Part shown: positions 24,601 through 32,825 of the stretch, piece by piece
Numbering within the stretch: the first letter of the stretch is position 1
Layout of the letters: the number at the start of each line of letters is the position of its first letter
Assembly: GCA_038277395.1 (NCBI GenBank)
Contig: CM076190.1
Coordinates: 182,282,001 to 182,346,000, forward strand
DNA: 64,000 nt
From: Dryocosmus kuriphilus
Taxonomy: Eukaryota > Arthropoda > Insecta > Hymenoptera > Cynipidae
Direction of reading: 5' to 3'
Notes under the pieces: model-generated
Database searches by the model: none
What the model was told of the DNA's origin: nothing
The model's input: only the letters and a program-made list of their open reading frames with translations
Translations under genes and position numbers: made by a program

Positions 24601-25429
24601 CCAAGGAAATTACATGGCCGTTGCCTCTCAACCCTTCGCCACCCAAAACACCTTCGTCATCCAACATCGGGGCGGCAGATCCGGCGTACCAACACCCTGC
24701 ACGACCGCTACAAATTATCTCATCCAAACAAGTTCGATGCCTCACTCCTATACAGCCTCGCCTTCTTTAACCGGATCCGGGAATCACCAAACGACCAACT
24801 CGTGCAGCCTTGCAAAGCTCCAACAGCTGACCAACGGCCTCGACATGATTCCACCAACTCCACCTCCGGGGATGAATCTCACCCCACCACCAATTCCTCA
24901 CACGATGACACCTCCCCAGACCTCGCGGCAGCTTTCCACACCTCCGCAGGTGCCTCTAGGCTACGCGAAGAACTACTACAACGTCAATGCTGTCCCTCCA
25001 GGAACGCCCGGGGCGCCAAGTAGATCAGCTTCCCGCTCTTCCTCAAATACGAACATGAGCTCTTTGACACAACCCTACACGAGTGAAAGTCTCTACAGGC
25101 AGTCCTTGGACCCCGGTGGCACCTGTCCCCAAATGCAAAGCGCGGCGAGCAGAGTGAGTCCCAATGTGGCGCTAAACACGAATCTCATGGCAGCTGCACA
25201 GTACGGTTACAGGGTTGCGCAACCAGCGACCGGTTACATGAATCAGGCTGCTCAGTTGGGAGGATTCATGAACCAAGCGAGTCAATTACCCGTTGGGGTT
25301 GTCAATGTACCCGCGCCTTACACTCAAGACCCACACCAGCAAAATCCGGCCGCAGTTTATACGACTTATCATAGTTATATCAACGGAAGTCTCATGCAGC
25401 CGTTAAACAGCACGATGAGGCCACGCTAA
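3869..25429 (+). CDS. KAT6 (enok orthologue): Histone acetyltransferase KAT6 (MOZ/MORF/Enok family), five exons in window
   Basis: MYST-family lysine acetyltransferase. The family acetylates histone H3 (H3K23 by fly Enok) in a complex with BRPF, ING5 and EAF6 subunits in the nucleus. Exons are 3869-4335, 4526-6009, 11039-11424, 15264-18727 and 24397-25429. All junctions are GT-AG, the phases (2, 1, 0, 2) agree, and together they encode 2277 residues plus stop. Order of parts: double PHD finger, Ser- and Lys-rich linker, MYST C2HC finger, acetyltransferase core, two Lys/Glu tracts, acidic region, Gln/His/Pro repeats with poly-Gln, and a Ser/Met/Pro-rich tail containing CSLAKLQQLTNG. The length suits the family (about 2,000-2,300 residues). 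The N-terminal winged-helix part is not visible; the true start is upstream of the window or at 2908. Confidence 0.95.
4526..6009 (+). CDS. KAT6 (enok orthologue): KAT6 exon: Ser-rich and Lys-rich linker
   Basis: Acceptor TTTGCAG at 4519-4525 restores the split Lys codon. The exon carries a serine/acidic tract at about 4900-5025 made of mixed AGC, AGT and TCG codons, then a conserved-looking PFTCDLREDKPWGFAAAAAK block, and a charged KEIKELKEVKEVKEIKE run near 5490-5545. It is expected to be mostly disordered. It ends at donor GG|GTAAGAG in phase 1. Reading past the donor gives a histidine/valine-rich tail that is intronic. Confidence 0.85.
8960..9187 (+). promoter_or_regulatory. Possible internal KAT6 promoter and 5'UTR
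   Basis: This is a local rise in GC inside an otherwise AT-dominated intron (around 8970-9090, with GGTGGCGTCGCCATCGCGAG-like sequence). It sits immediately upstream of a short exon with a consensus donor. No TATA box is evident. The call rests on composition and position only. Confidence 0.3.
9188..9233 (+). CDS. Candidate alternative first exon for a PHD-less KAT6 isoform
   Basis: The ATG at 9188 encodes MSPPKNKKRLSWVLT, then one base, then a consensus donor G|GTGAGA. It ends in phase 1, exactly the phase needed by the next KAT6 exon at 11039, where the junction codon becomes Asp (…SWVLT-D-DPVLPHTLPSG). The product would contain the MYST finger, catalytic core and C-terminus but neither PHD finger nor the Ser-rich linker. 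The short basic peptide has no recognised domain. A chance ORF with a chance donor remains possible. Confidence 0.4.
11039..11424 (+). CDS. KAT6 (enok orthologue): KAT6 exon: MYST zinc-finger part
   Basis: The exon starts after TTTGTAG and encodes DPVLPHTLPSGVTQKDVDLF, the conserved lead-in to the MYST domain. It continues with FGRYEVETWYSSPFPQEY and the C2HC finger: Cys pair in FFCEFC, then His and Cys in DRHMDKC. It ends EIYRCNGLSVFE at donor GAG|GTGAAT in phase 0. These residues form the first part of the acetyltransferase fold. Confidence 0.95.
11425..15263 (+). other. KAT6 intron between the MYST exons
   Basis: It contains a TTAA-flanked MITE at 11714-12736 and otherwise AT-rich degenerate low-complexity DNA (12740-14500). 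Near 14910-14950 is a GGGAAAAACCGGG-type short repeat also seen near 24255 and 58890. The acceptor is TTTTCTAG at 15256-15263. No other gene is supported; small ORFs here lack homology or codon structure. Confidence 0.6.
11714..12736. mobile_element. TTAA-flanked MITE with long inverted arms
   Basis: TTAA at 11710-11713 and again at 12737-12740 brackets a 1023 bp element. The ends are inverted: GGGCATGTGCCACTGAGCGG at the left and its near-exact complement (one mismatch) at the right, continuing for about 60 bases. The inner arms carry a roughly 175 bp subrepeat, two direct copies on the left (from about 11786 and 11961) and an inverted copy on the right (about 12485-12670). No transposase is encoded. 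TTAA duplication points to piggyBac-type mobilisation by inference. Confidence 0.8.
15264..18727 (+). CDS. KAT6 (enok orthologue): KAT6 exon: acetyltransferase core plus charged and Gln-rich regions
   Basis: The exon begins IDGNVNKIYCQNLCLLAKLF. Landmarks are FLDHKTLYYDVEPFLFY with the Lys that is autoacetylated in MYST enzymes, the catalytic Cys in NVSCIM, the acetyl-CoA loop QRQGFGR (about 15487-15508) and the catalytic Glu in TPEKPLSDLG. The core ends near 15840. Two Lys/Glu tracts follow (about 16075-16300 and 16650-16900), then an acidic Pro/Glu region (about 17150-17720), then QSHTPQP repeats (about 18375-18480) and a poly-Gln run (18628-18670). The donor AG|GTAAGA lies inside the Arg codon. 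Confidence 0.96.
18628..18670 (+). repeat. CAG/CAA trinucleotide run coding poly-Gln in KAT6
   Basis: It consists of consecutive CAA and CAG codons giving about 13-14 glutamines inside the last part of the big KAT6 exon. The mix of CAA and CAG shows it is an interrupted microsatellite. Length polymorphism between individuals would be expected. Confidence 0.9.
19300..20790. mobile_element. Layered inverted-repeat (foldback) element
   Basis: The outer arms at about 19300-19388 and 20694-20790 are inverted copies (GAGAGATGCGAAAGTG against its complement with few changes). Inside are a second inverted pair (19433-19500 against 19638-19702) and a third (about 19771-19905 against 20283-20412, rich in ATCGATATCTCG). 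No transposase frame is present. The exact ends and target duplication could not be fixed, so the boundaries are approximate. Confidence 0.6.
20409..20510. repeat. Small palindrome with GAAGGGACATCG arms
   Basis: GAAGGGACATCG at the left pairs with CGATGTCCCTTC at the right, and the interior is AATATCGATATTT-type palindromic sequence. The whole 100-base block could fold on itself. It may be a tiny MITE or part of the surrounding foldback element. Confidence 0.6.
20827..22139 (-). mobile_element. Mariner transposon, complete ends, inactive
   Basis: A 1313 bp element flanked by TA (20825-20826 and 22140-22141). The terminal inverted repeats are about 32 bp and begin CGAGGTATGATCAAAAAGTA; the right copy reads CGAGGTGTGATC and so on, one mismatch. 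The length, TA target and encoded D,D34D-type transposase fit the mariner family. It sits in the last KAT6 intron, antisense to KAT6. The transposase frame is broken, so it cannot move by itself. Confidence 0.93.
20877..21934 (-). pseudogene. Mariner transposase pseudogene
   Basis: The start is taken at the ATG at 21934 (MDQRICIQ), which opens the N-terminal helix-turn-helix part. The catalytic triad can be recognised in separate frames: Asp in ITGDETWVYGYD, Asp in WLLHHDNAPAHTS, and Asp in the mariner signature YSPDLAPCDFFLF. The reading frame shifts near 21845, again between about 21390 and 21277 (with stops), and near 21070. At least three lesions show long inactivity. Expected intact length is about 345 residues. 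Confidence 0.9.
23130..23250. mobile_element. Diverged relic of the TTAA MITE
   Basis: The segment resembles the right arm of the 11714-12736 element: an AAAAAAAGTTCTTTGGTTAA stretch followed by AATTGAGGTCGGTAATATAG. No partner arm or TTAA pair is visible, so it is a truncated, old copy. Confidence 0.5.
23631..23790. repeat. Dispersed repeat, copy 1
   Basis: About 160 bases match 60598-60757 in the same orientation. Shared landmarks are GTACTCTATAAA, AATTTGAGTTACTTTTTGGT, and GAGCAGTTCCGAGCCCTG (GAGCAGTTGCGAGCCCTG in the other copy). There is no coding potential. Confidence 0.7.
24397..25429 (+). CDS. KAT6 (enok orthologue): KAT6 last coding exon, Ser/Met/Pro-rich tail
   Basis: Acceptor TTTCCAG restores the split Arg codon, giving RSRSNQQSRSHRATPPTPHS. 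The exon is rich in Ser, Thr, Pro, His and Asn. It holds the CSLAKLQQLTNG block followed by an Ile/Pro-rich stretch, then Tyr/Gln/Ala-rich sequence ending in STMRPR and TAA at 25427. The tail corresponds to the Ser/Met-rich transcriptional-activation region of KAT6 proteins. Confidence 0.92.
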
Positions 25430-27085
25430 CAATCGCGAGTTTTTAAAACGGAGTGTGACTGATTTGATTTGTGACCTCGTTGTCGGGAACTGCATAGGTG
25501 GATGATTCTCAAAGAGATTTTGTTCGAGAACCGAGCGAGTGGAGCGGGTTTTTTGTTTATTCTGAGTATTCTTCTGGAAGTTTTTGTGAAATACCAGTCT
25601 GCATGTTGCAAAGAAGAGTTTTTTGACTACCGCGTCGAACTGAGGTTTTTCTGTAATACAGTGACAAATCAAATCAGACAGAACTCGATCGAGTGAAGAG
25701 AAAATTAGGATCCAATTGGCTCTCTGAGAGGGGCGAGTGTCTTTTTTTTTCTTTTAATTTAAAAATAGAACGACTGGCCACAGTCGGTACTTGTGATAGA
25801 AGGATCAGTACACAATAGGATACCCGCTAAGATGCCTGTTCGAGAGTATACTTTTGAAATATACATCGTAGGTTTTAGAACTTTAGCTTTCTCGGAGAAC
25901 CCGCAGTATTTGCCCCCTCTTACTCGATAGAGCAAAAGGCGCGTGGCTATTTTAAGGTCGGAAGATATTTTAAATAATGTATATGTACAATATTTGTCGA
26001 CAGCGATTTTAATGGTATGACACGCATAGAGCAAACTTGTGCATTTAATAGTGTAAAGTATCTTTAAAACTGGGCGATTGTAGGTCGCGACGGCAAATGA
26101 ATTCCTATTTTTTAGGGCATTCTCGTGGAAAATCTCCGACAGTGTTACGTTTTCTGTATGATAATAATTATATAAAAGTATGCTTACAATAATATTCCGA
26201 GCGGACTCCCGCCACGTCGATTCTATTAGAAATTGTGAAGCGTATGGAGGATTTTAACGTTAAAAGGGACGTTGCGAGAGTCCGACGTATTCTGTTTCAT
26301 ATTATCGATTGTTGAACGTTGTTGTTTACGTTTTCGGGGCACTCTGTACTTTACTGTATTATATGAAATACTGATTGCTGCTTTAACGATAACGATTTTA
26401 TTATGATTATTGCCGTAAGGGATGCGTAACGGACACATTATCTTTTAACTTGTACGACACGCTCATTTCACTTACTACTCTACTCTGTCGCTTGTAACGT
26501 TTTATTATTTAACAAACGTGAAAGAAAGAAAACAAAAAGGGCAAATCGATAATACACATTAGTTTCCGATGGATGAAGTGTATAAGGCCATTATTGTTCT
26601 GCAAATTGTCACGCGTCCCCGCGCGTTGAAAGTTATTTTTTGTACATTGACACGAGAGAAAGGGAGACTGAGAGAAAAGGAAAAGAGTATGTGGATTTGT
26701 GTGATTGTGCATGTGGGGAGAGACTGCCTAATAACTTATACCTTTTGAACTATTGAGAGAAACGTATGGTGCTTCTCCAAGTACTTGACTCGATTCCCTC
26801 TTCAGTGACACTTTGCGGAATACGGCTACGAGATAAATAATATATATATACGATATATAAATATATATACACATATATATTTATTTATAGTACATTCGGT
26901 CCAGTTAATTTGTTGAGATGGCTGATACGCCGCGATGGCGGATACGACGCGAAAGCGATTCGCTCGTTTTTAGCATAATATCTAAATTTTAAGTAAGCTC
27001 TTTATGATATAGTGTAAAAATACATCAATATTTATTGTACATAGACAAAAAAACTACTAACAAATAAAAAGGAAATCATAAATAT
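25430..27085 (+). other. KAT6 3'UTR
   Basis: Non-coding sequence follows the stop codon, with moderate GC up to about 26800, then a TATATA-rich stretch (26838-26885) and a canonical poly(A) signal at 27063. No other gene is recognised in this block. Small frames on either strand lack codon structure. Confidence 0.7.
27063..27068 (+). terminator. Poly(A) signal AATAAA, probable KAT6 3' end
   Basis: AATAAA in CAAATAAAAAGG, about 1.63 kb after the stop codon and about 140 bases before a large repeat element begins. It is the last good signal before non-genic sequence. Confidence 0.6.
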
Positions 27086-27227
27086 CTCAAGACTGGTATA
27101 TTTCATTTCTCAATTGATGCTTCATTTGCTGACGGCTTTCTTCGATCTTATCCTGTCGAAAAAAATCTATAGTTAGAATTTCCAAGAATTTCATTAATTC
27201 TAATGCACATCCCTGCTGGAAGTAAAG

Positions 27228-28310
27228 ACTATCTCTTTCTATCTCCTTCTACCTATAAGATAGAAAAGGATAAAGATTTTTTATTTCTTTCTATGTCTTG
27301 TCTATCTCCGCCTATCTCTTTCTATCTCCATGTCAATCACCGATCTCTCCTATCTCTTTCAATCCCCACTTCTCTCTCTTTCTATCTCTCGCCTATTCCT
27401 GTCTATCTCTTTCTATCTCCTTGTCAATCACCGTACTCTTATGTCTTTCAATCCCCACTTCTCTATCTCTTTCTAACTCTCACCTATTCCTGTTTATCCC
27501 TTTCTATCTACTTGTCAATCACCGTTCTCTTTCTATCTCTTGTCTATCTCCGTGTCAGTCACCGTTCTCTCCTAATATCTCTTTCAATCCCCACTTCTCT
27601 ATCTCTTTCTATCTTCCGCCTATTCCCGTGTATCCTTTTCTATCTCCTTGTCAATCACCGTACTCTTTTATGTCTTTCCATCTCCACTTCTGTATCTCTT
27701 TCTATGTCTCGTCTATCCCTTTCTATCTCCTTGTCAGTCACCGTTCTCTTTTATCTCTTTCAATCCTCACTTATATATCTCTTTCCATCCCCACTTCTCT
27801 ATCTCCGCCTATCTCTTTCTATTTCCATATCAATCCACATCCAGACCTATCTCTTTCAACCTCCTCTTTTCTATCTCTTTATATTTCTTGTCTATCTGCG
27901 CCTATCTCTTTCTATCCCCGTGTCAATCACCGTTCTCTCCTATCTCTTTCAATCCCCGCTAATATATCTCTTTCTATCTCTCGCCTATTCGTGTCTATAC
28001 CTTTCAATGTCCTTGACAATCATTGTACTCTTCTTTGTCTTTCAATTCCCTCTTCTCTATCTCTTGTCTATTTCCGCCTATCTCTTTCTATCTCCGTGTC
28101 AATCACCGTTCTCTTTTATCTCTCAAATCCTCACTTCTCTATCCCTTTCTATCTCACGCCTATTCCTGTCTATCTCTTTCTGTCTTCTTGGCAATCACAA
28201 TTCGCTCCTATCTCTTTTAATCCCTACTTCTTTATTCCTTCCTATCTTTCGCCTATTCTTGCCTATCCCTTTCTATCACCATCTCAGTCCAAATTCGGCT
28301 TATCTATTTG
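27228..28310 (+). repeat. Pyrimidine-rich tandem array, about 90 bp unit
   Basis: The unit is roughly 90 bases of TATCTCTTTCTATCTCC words punctuated by GTCAATCACCG, recurring at about 27332, 27423, 27512, 27650, 27912, 28098 and so on, with some shortened units. Open frames of 408 and 337 codons cross it because the word lacks stop codons. Their Ser/Leu/Tyr/Phe repeats are an artefact. Confidence 0.85.
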
Positions 28311-28316
28311 AGACTA

Positions 28317-28770
28317 CCCTGGTGGAAGTTTCGGACGCAAACGGAATCCAATTTGAATCCATTTGGTTCCGTGTGAATGCGGAATCTGTTTCCGAATTAC
28401 TCCGACCCAGTCCATTTGACTCCGAATGAGTTCGATTGACACATGTTCGGAACCAATCGGATTCAAAGTCGGAATCATTCGATGCCATTCGGAATGAATG
28501 TCTTTGTCTCACGGAGTCAACGGAGTCCGGTGGAATGAAAAGTTTTTTCGGACTTACACGAAATCAATCGGAATGAACTTGGAGAGAATAATTCGGACTC
28601 AAAAGGAATGGATCGTAATCGAACGGACTCATTCGGAATGAATTTTCCTTCGATTCCGATTGAGTCCGTGCTTCGGAAACAGATTTCGCATTCATACGTA
28701 ATCATTCGAAATCATTCGGAGCCGTTTAGATTCAAACGGACTCAAATCCATTCCGAAACTTTCACCAGGG
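28317..28770. mobile_element. 454 bp MITE with CCCTGGTGGAAGTTTCGGA ends
   Basis: The left end CCCTGGTGGAAGTTTCGGA is matched by the inverted right end (one mismatch), with TA on both sides (28315-28316 and 28771-28772). The interior is made of TTCGGACTC and GATTCCGATT words, many palindromic. There is no coding capacity. Its ends share CCCTG and TGGAAGT with the surrounding 3.7 kb element. Confidence 0.8.
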
Positions 28771-28772
28771 TA

Positions 28773-29430
28773 TGATTTTAGAAGAATATTATTGGAATAA
28801 GATATTATATTATATTTAAGATATTGAATGATCATATAATATTTAAGATATAATTTAGATATAAATTACTACTTTTTTAATATAAGAATATTATTCAGCC
28901 ATTTATTTATTATTTACGATTTATATATTATTTACTATTTTTTACTTATTTATTTATTTACCTCTGACTGGAGTTTCTAGCTAATAGGCCAAAAAAATGC
29001 TCTTCAAGACTAGCTAGCTCTAGATTAGCTCGTCTAGACTAACGTTTAAATATACAGAAGCTTTTCACCTCTACTTAGCGCCACCGTTAATTTTCTACAC
29101 AGGGATTGACAAAGAGATAAAAAGTGTTAGACATGAATAAGCAAATAATAAAATTGGATAGAGATGAGTATCGGATAAATGATACGCATTTTTATCGCAG
29201 ATTTTTCAATGTCCTTCGTTAGCTCAGTCGACTAAGTGTTCTTCAATAAACTCCGTACGTGCATGCTTAGGGTTCGTGTCTTCGTACTTGCGGATTTTTC
29301 TGGATTATATGCATTAGAGATAAGATTAGAACATTATGTGTGAGCAAAGTAATGTATTTACAAAATTATTAGGTATGTTTAAAATATAAAAATTAATTAG
29401 TTTAAAGCTCAGGATAGACAAAGGGATAAA
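28773..29430. other. AT-rich core of the 3.7 kb element
   Basis: TATTA and TTTATTTA rich sequence without a gene. A tRNA-like promoter fragment at about 29213-29285 (TTAGCTCAGTCGACTAAG and GGGTTCG) does not fold into a proper cloverleaf and is not called as a tRNA. Confidence 0.5.
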
Positions 29431-29672
29431 AAGAGATTCAAATTTTTTGATAAAAGATAGACAAAGAGATAGAAAGAGATACAAATTTTATCGAGAAGAT
29501 AGACTCGAGGATAGAAAGAGATAAAAATTGAAAGAAAGAAAAAAGATAGGCTTAGTGATAGAAAGAGATACAAATTTCTATAGCTAGGGAGATAGATTTA
29601 GGGATAACTAAGAGACAGAAAGAGATAGATATTACTAGAAATAGGGATTGACTGAGGGATAGGAAGAGATAG

Positions 29673-30706
29673 CCCTGCTTAAAATGTCAGGTAGAAACCG
29701 AGAAGAAACCGGATACATGCCCATTCGGTTTTTACCCGGTTCTATCCGAATTTTATCTGGTCACTAATTTAAATTTGCGGGATCTATCTGGGCCTATCGG
29801 GTTCTTACCCCGGAAATGGTAACAGAAAATAAGTTGTAAAAATATTCTACCCGGTCCTACCCGGCTTCTATCTGGCAAATGGAACCAGAAATTAAATACA
29901 AAAATAGGTGTCTCTATAAGGCCGTTTTCTATTCTCCGTTTTCTATCCTATGCCTATAAGGGTCTTCACGCTCGTGATTGTCTTGGTAGTTCAGGTCACT
30001 TCCGCTAGGATCGCAGGATTATTGTCTCACAATAGGAATCGATCGTCGGAGTTATAAGTTAGCCACAATTTTTCACCATTGTTATATTGAAAAGATGTTA
30101 CATCTGTTTGATCGTCATCGATCCTTTTTTTGGTGCTTCACAGCACACATATATATACCGGTACCGGATACAAGCGTTTTGAACTTTTGAAGAACCGGAT
30201 AAGACCCCTATAGAGACCGGAAGTAAATATTATCTCATCCCGGATAGAACCCGGTTATGAACCGGATAAAAATCCTAAAGGTCCCGGATAAGACCCCTAC
30301 AGAAACCGGGAAAAAATATTATCTTATGCCGGATAGGACCCGGTTATATAAACCGGATAAGACCCCTATAGAAACCGGATATAAATATTATACCATGCCG
30401 GATAGAACCCGGGTATAACCCCGATAAAAGCCTTAAAGGTCCTGGATAAGATCCATATAGAAACCGGAAATAAATACTATATCATGCCGGATAGAAACCG
30501 GGTATATAATCCCGATAAAAACCTTAAAGGTCCCGGATAAGATGCATATAGTAACCGGATATAAATATTATATCATGCCGGATAGGACCCGAGTATAACC
30601 CGGATCAAAACCGGGGACAAAAACCGGGTATAATCCCAGTAGCGTCGGATAAGAACCGACTTCTACCCGATTCTTATCCGGGTTGTATCCGTCATTTTAA
30701 GCAGGG
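29673..30706. mobile_element. 1.0 kb MITE with CCCTGCTTAAAATG ends and internal tandem repeat
   Basis: A perfect 14 bp inverted repeat (CCCTGCTTAAAATG / CATTTTAAGCAGGG) is flanked by AG on both sides. The interior carries about five imperfect tandem units of 70-90 bases, each with GGATAAGACCCCTAT and AAACCGG words, from about 30180 to 30600. No protein is encoded. It is inserted in the purine-rich arm of the 3.7 kb element. Confidence 0.75.
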
Positions 30707-30987
30707 AGATATTACCAGATACAAGGATAGACTGAGGGATAGGAAGAGATAGATGTTACCAGACACAGGGATAAACTGAGGGATAGGAAGAGATAGATAA
30801 TAGGGGATAGAAAGTGATAACGTTTTGGGGATGCAAAATGGATACTTAGAAGAGATAGAAAATTTCTATCTCCAAATTTCTATCTCTTTACTTCCAGCAG
30901 GGATGTCAGGTGTACTGTACGCATACGTAAAATTGAATAGAGCAATTTAAGTTTAGGTCATTTTTTCAGGAAAGTTAGACTTTTTTC

Positions 30988-31410
30988 TTACTTTATATTA
31001 CTATGACGTTTTCGTTTAATCTCGTCTCGTCTTCTTTTCTCGGCATTTGCCAAGTCGACATATTTTTGTCGCTGCTTGTCGTTCATCTGTGTCCATCGTT
31101 TGCCAGCAATTCTGGCAACTTTTGTCACTGGAATATGCGACTTTTTGCTCCTCAGCCGAAGAAAAAAAATGATGAATGGATTTGTAATACCTCGGGATTT
31201 ATTAGTCGGTGTTCTCTGTGATCGAGATTTTGAAACCTCGGATTTTTTTTGTTTTTGTTCTTCTCCGAAAGCCCTTCTGTGCTGCGCAAAAAGCAAAACT
31301 GCAATATTGAATTAAAAAAGAACTTTTGCAATATATAATTTATTATTACTGTTTACGATTCAGTCTTACATCTCACCAGTTTTAGCCGGAGACGAGGTTT
31401 TGTTACCCAT
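30988..31410 (-). CDS. Small HMG-box protein, protamine-like (MST-HMG type)
   Basis: Two exons, 31377-31410 and 30988-31298, joined across a 78-base intron (ACTG|GTGAGA … ATTGCAG). They encode 114 residues starting MGNKTSSPAKTV. After a basic, Gln/Lys-rich N-terminus, residues 51-103 form an HMG-like box (NPFIIFFLRLRSKK … VARIAGKRWTQMNDKQR), followed by a strongly basic end (KRRRDEIKRKRHSNIK). The pattern NPxxxFFxxxR with AGKRW resembles the MST-HMG box of insect protamine-like sperm chromatin proteins, so a role in DNA compaction in male germ cells is inferred. Another small HMG protein is possible. It shares strand with the next two genes. Confidence 0.8.
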
Positions 31411-31826
31411 ATTTGAATTTTGTCAGCGTAACTCGAATTTTATTTATACAATCAGCACATAACTTAATAATTTAGCCGTATTTTGAAAAAGCTGAAAACT
31501 GACTGACAATCTCGGGGAAAAAAACTAGTTTTTGTTTCTTTTAGAAGCTAAATTAATCAAGTCAACGCCAGGGGCGCGTCTTGATATAATTTTTAAATTC
31601 TTTTCAATAAAATTATTACGATCTTGTAATAATTGTATATATTTTGAGTACAAAAGACATTTTTCATTCTTAAATTAAATTAAATTATATTTGTCTATTC
31701 TAATTACAAGAAAAGAATCTCTCACTAGCACTCATTCAATTAGCAAAAAAACTGCAAAGGAGCAATAAATTATTATAAAAATAAGTCATTCAAAAACAAA
31801 ACTTGAGAATCAGTGTTTTTATAATT
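31411..31826. other. Intergenic, AT-rich
   Basis: This lies between the HMG-box gene and the phospholipase gene, both on the minus strand, and should contain the promoter of the former and the 3'UTR of the latter. Only weak AATAAA-like words are seen on the minus strand. No further gene is supported. Confidence 0.5.
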
Positions 31827-32825
31827 TTATAATTCTCCTCCAGAATAAGCTCCTCTTTTGGATTTTTTATTGTTCCTAGTCCACTTGTTTTCTCCACAAT
31901 AACAAGCTGACTTTTGTGCATCCATGTAACTTTTACAACCGAGGGTCGCCGTTCCGGTGAAGAGCATTTTTGCAGCTGCTTTACAAGTATTTACAATTGT
32001 TACTCCCGTTGATTGGTAGCCTTCGCAATATTTGTACAAGCATCGTTTAAAATCCAAATCGCACTTTTCCTTATCAGAATTACAGGTATCGTAACAGATA
32101 TCGTGGACGTCGCAACATTTAGTCATTTCGGCGAGGGGGAGATATTCTTGATTTATCTGCAAAATAGTTCATTACACTTAATACAAATATTTTAAGGGGG
32201 TTATTAGTCATTAAAATTTGTAAATAAAAATACATCGAACCTCTATTCCTAACGATCCGCAACCATTGCTTTTCGGTTCGTGATTCCGATCCGGTTTTGC
32301 CGCAACTCCTATAATTGAAAATCCCGCCATTAATTCTCGTCCAATCAAAAACCTCAACGTCGCACGCCGACCCAATCAGCTGACTCACAATGTCCAAAAA
32401 CTTTAATTAATTATTTTCTAAAATTATTTTCTGTATTTACACAATATTCTGACTGCAAATTACACTTTCCAAAGTTTAAACAAAAATACCCCTTCGACTA
32501 AAAAAGAAGCTGAATTTTCTCTTGAAAGTGAAATCGAAACATTGAAAGAAGAAAAGGGGCCAAGTAAGTATTCTAATAATTTTTGTTTACCTGTAGGGCA
32601 TTTGAAAACGCAGGCTTCTTCAACAGCGGCATCAAAAACCTCGTGAATATCCTTAATTTTTCGGGCCACTGTTAGGGCGTTTTCGAAAAAATCTCCAAAA
32701 ATCGTTTCGGCTGTCAAGATCGCGTCCCGCAAATTTGAGAGAAGGCCTGCGCCATATCCGGACCACACGTAGGCCAAAAATGTTAAAATGTAAATGAAAA
32801 ACTTTCGGTAACGAAAAATATCCAT
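31827..32825 (-). CDS. Group XII-like secreted phospholipase A2
   Basis: Exons 32591-32825, 32241-32308 and 31827-32156 encode 210 residues. Residues 1-27 are a hydrophobic signal peptide (FFIYILTFLAYVWSGYGAG). ACVFKCPTG near residues 70-79 is typical of group XII enzymes. NGCGSLGIE (93-101) forms the calcium loop, and CCDVHDICYDTC (115-126) holds the catalytic His119 and Asp120. A Cys-rich tail ends ACYCGENKW plus a basic stretch. The family hydrolyses the sn-2 acyl bond of phospholipids with calcium; group XII members often have low activity. The donor of exon 2 (GAG|GTTCGA) is weak, but phase and homology support it. Confidence 0.9.

Larger units (their letters stand above)
27211..30902. 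mobile_element. 3.7 kb terminal-inverted-repeat element with opposed simple-repeat arms
   Basis: The ends are an 18 bp perfect inverted repeat, CCCTGCTGGAAGTAAAGA at 27211-27228 and its complement ending at 30902, with AT directly repeated on both sides. The left arm is a pyrimidine tandem array and the right arm is the purine counterpart (GATAGAAAGAGATA words), so one strand can fold back on itself. Two smaller elements with CCCTG ends are inserted in it. No transposase is encoded. It ends 85 bases beyond the stop codon of the HMG-box gene. Confidence 0.7.

Noticed and set aside
27203..28429. Open frames of 408 and 337 codons on the + strand
   Set aside because: They arise from the TATCTCTTTCTATCTCC tandem array, which lacks stop codons. 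The Ser/Leu/Tyr/Phe repeats are the same word read in different frames, and the second frame overlaps the first.
29213..29285. A tRNA gene
   Set aside because: A-box-like sequence is present, but acceptor and D stems do not pair properly and the T arm is incomplete.
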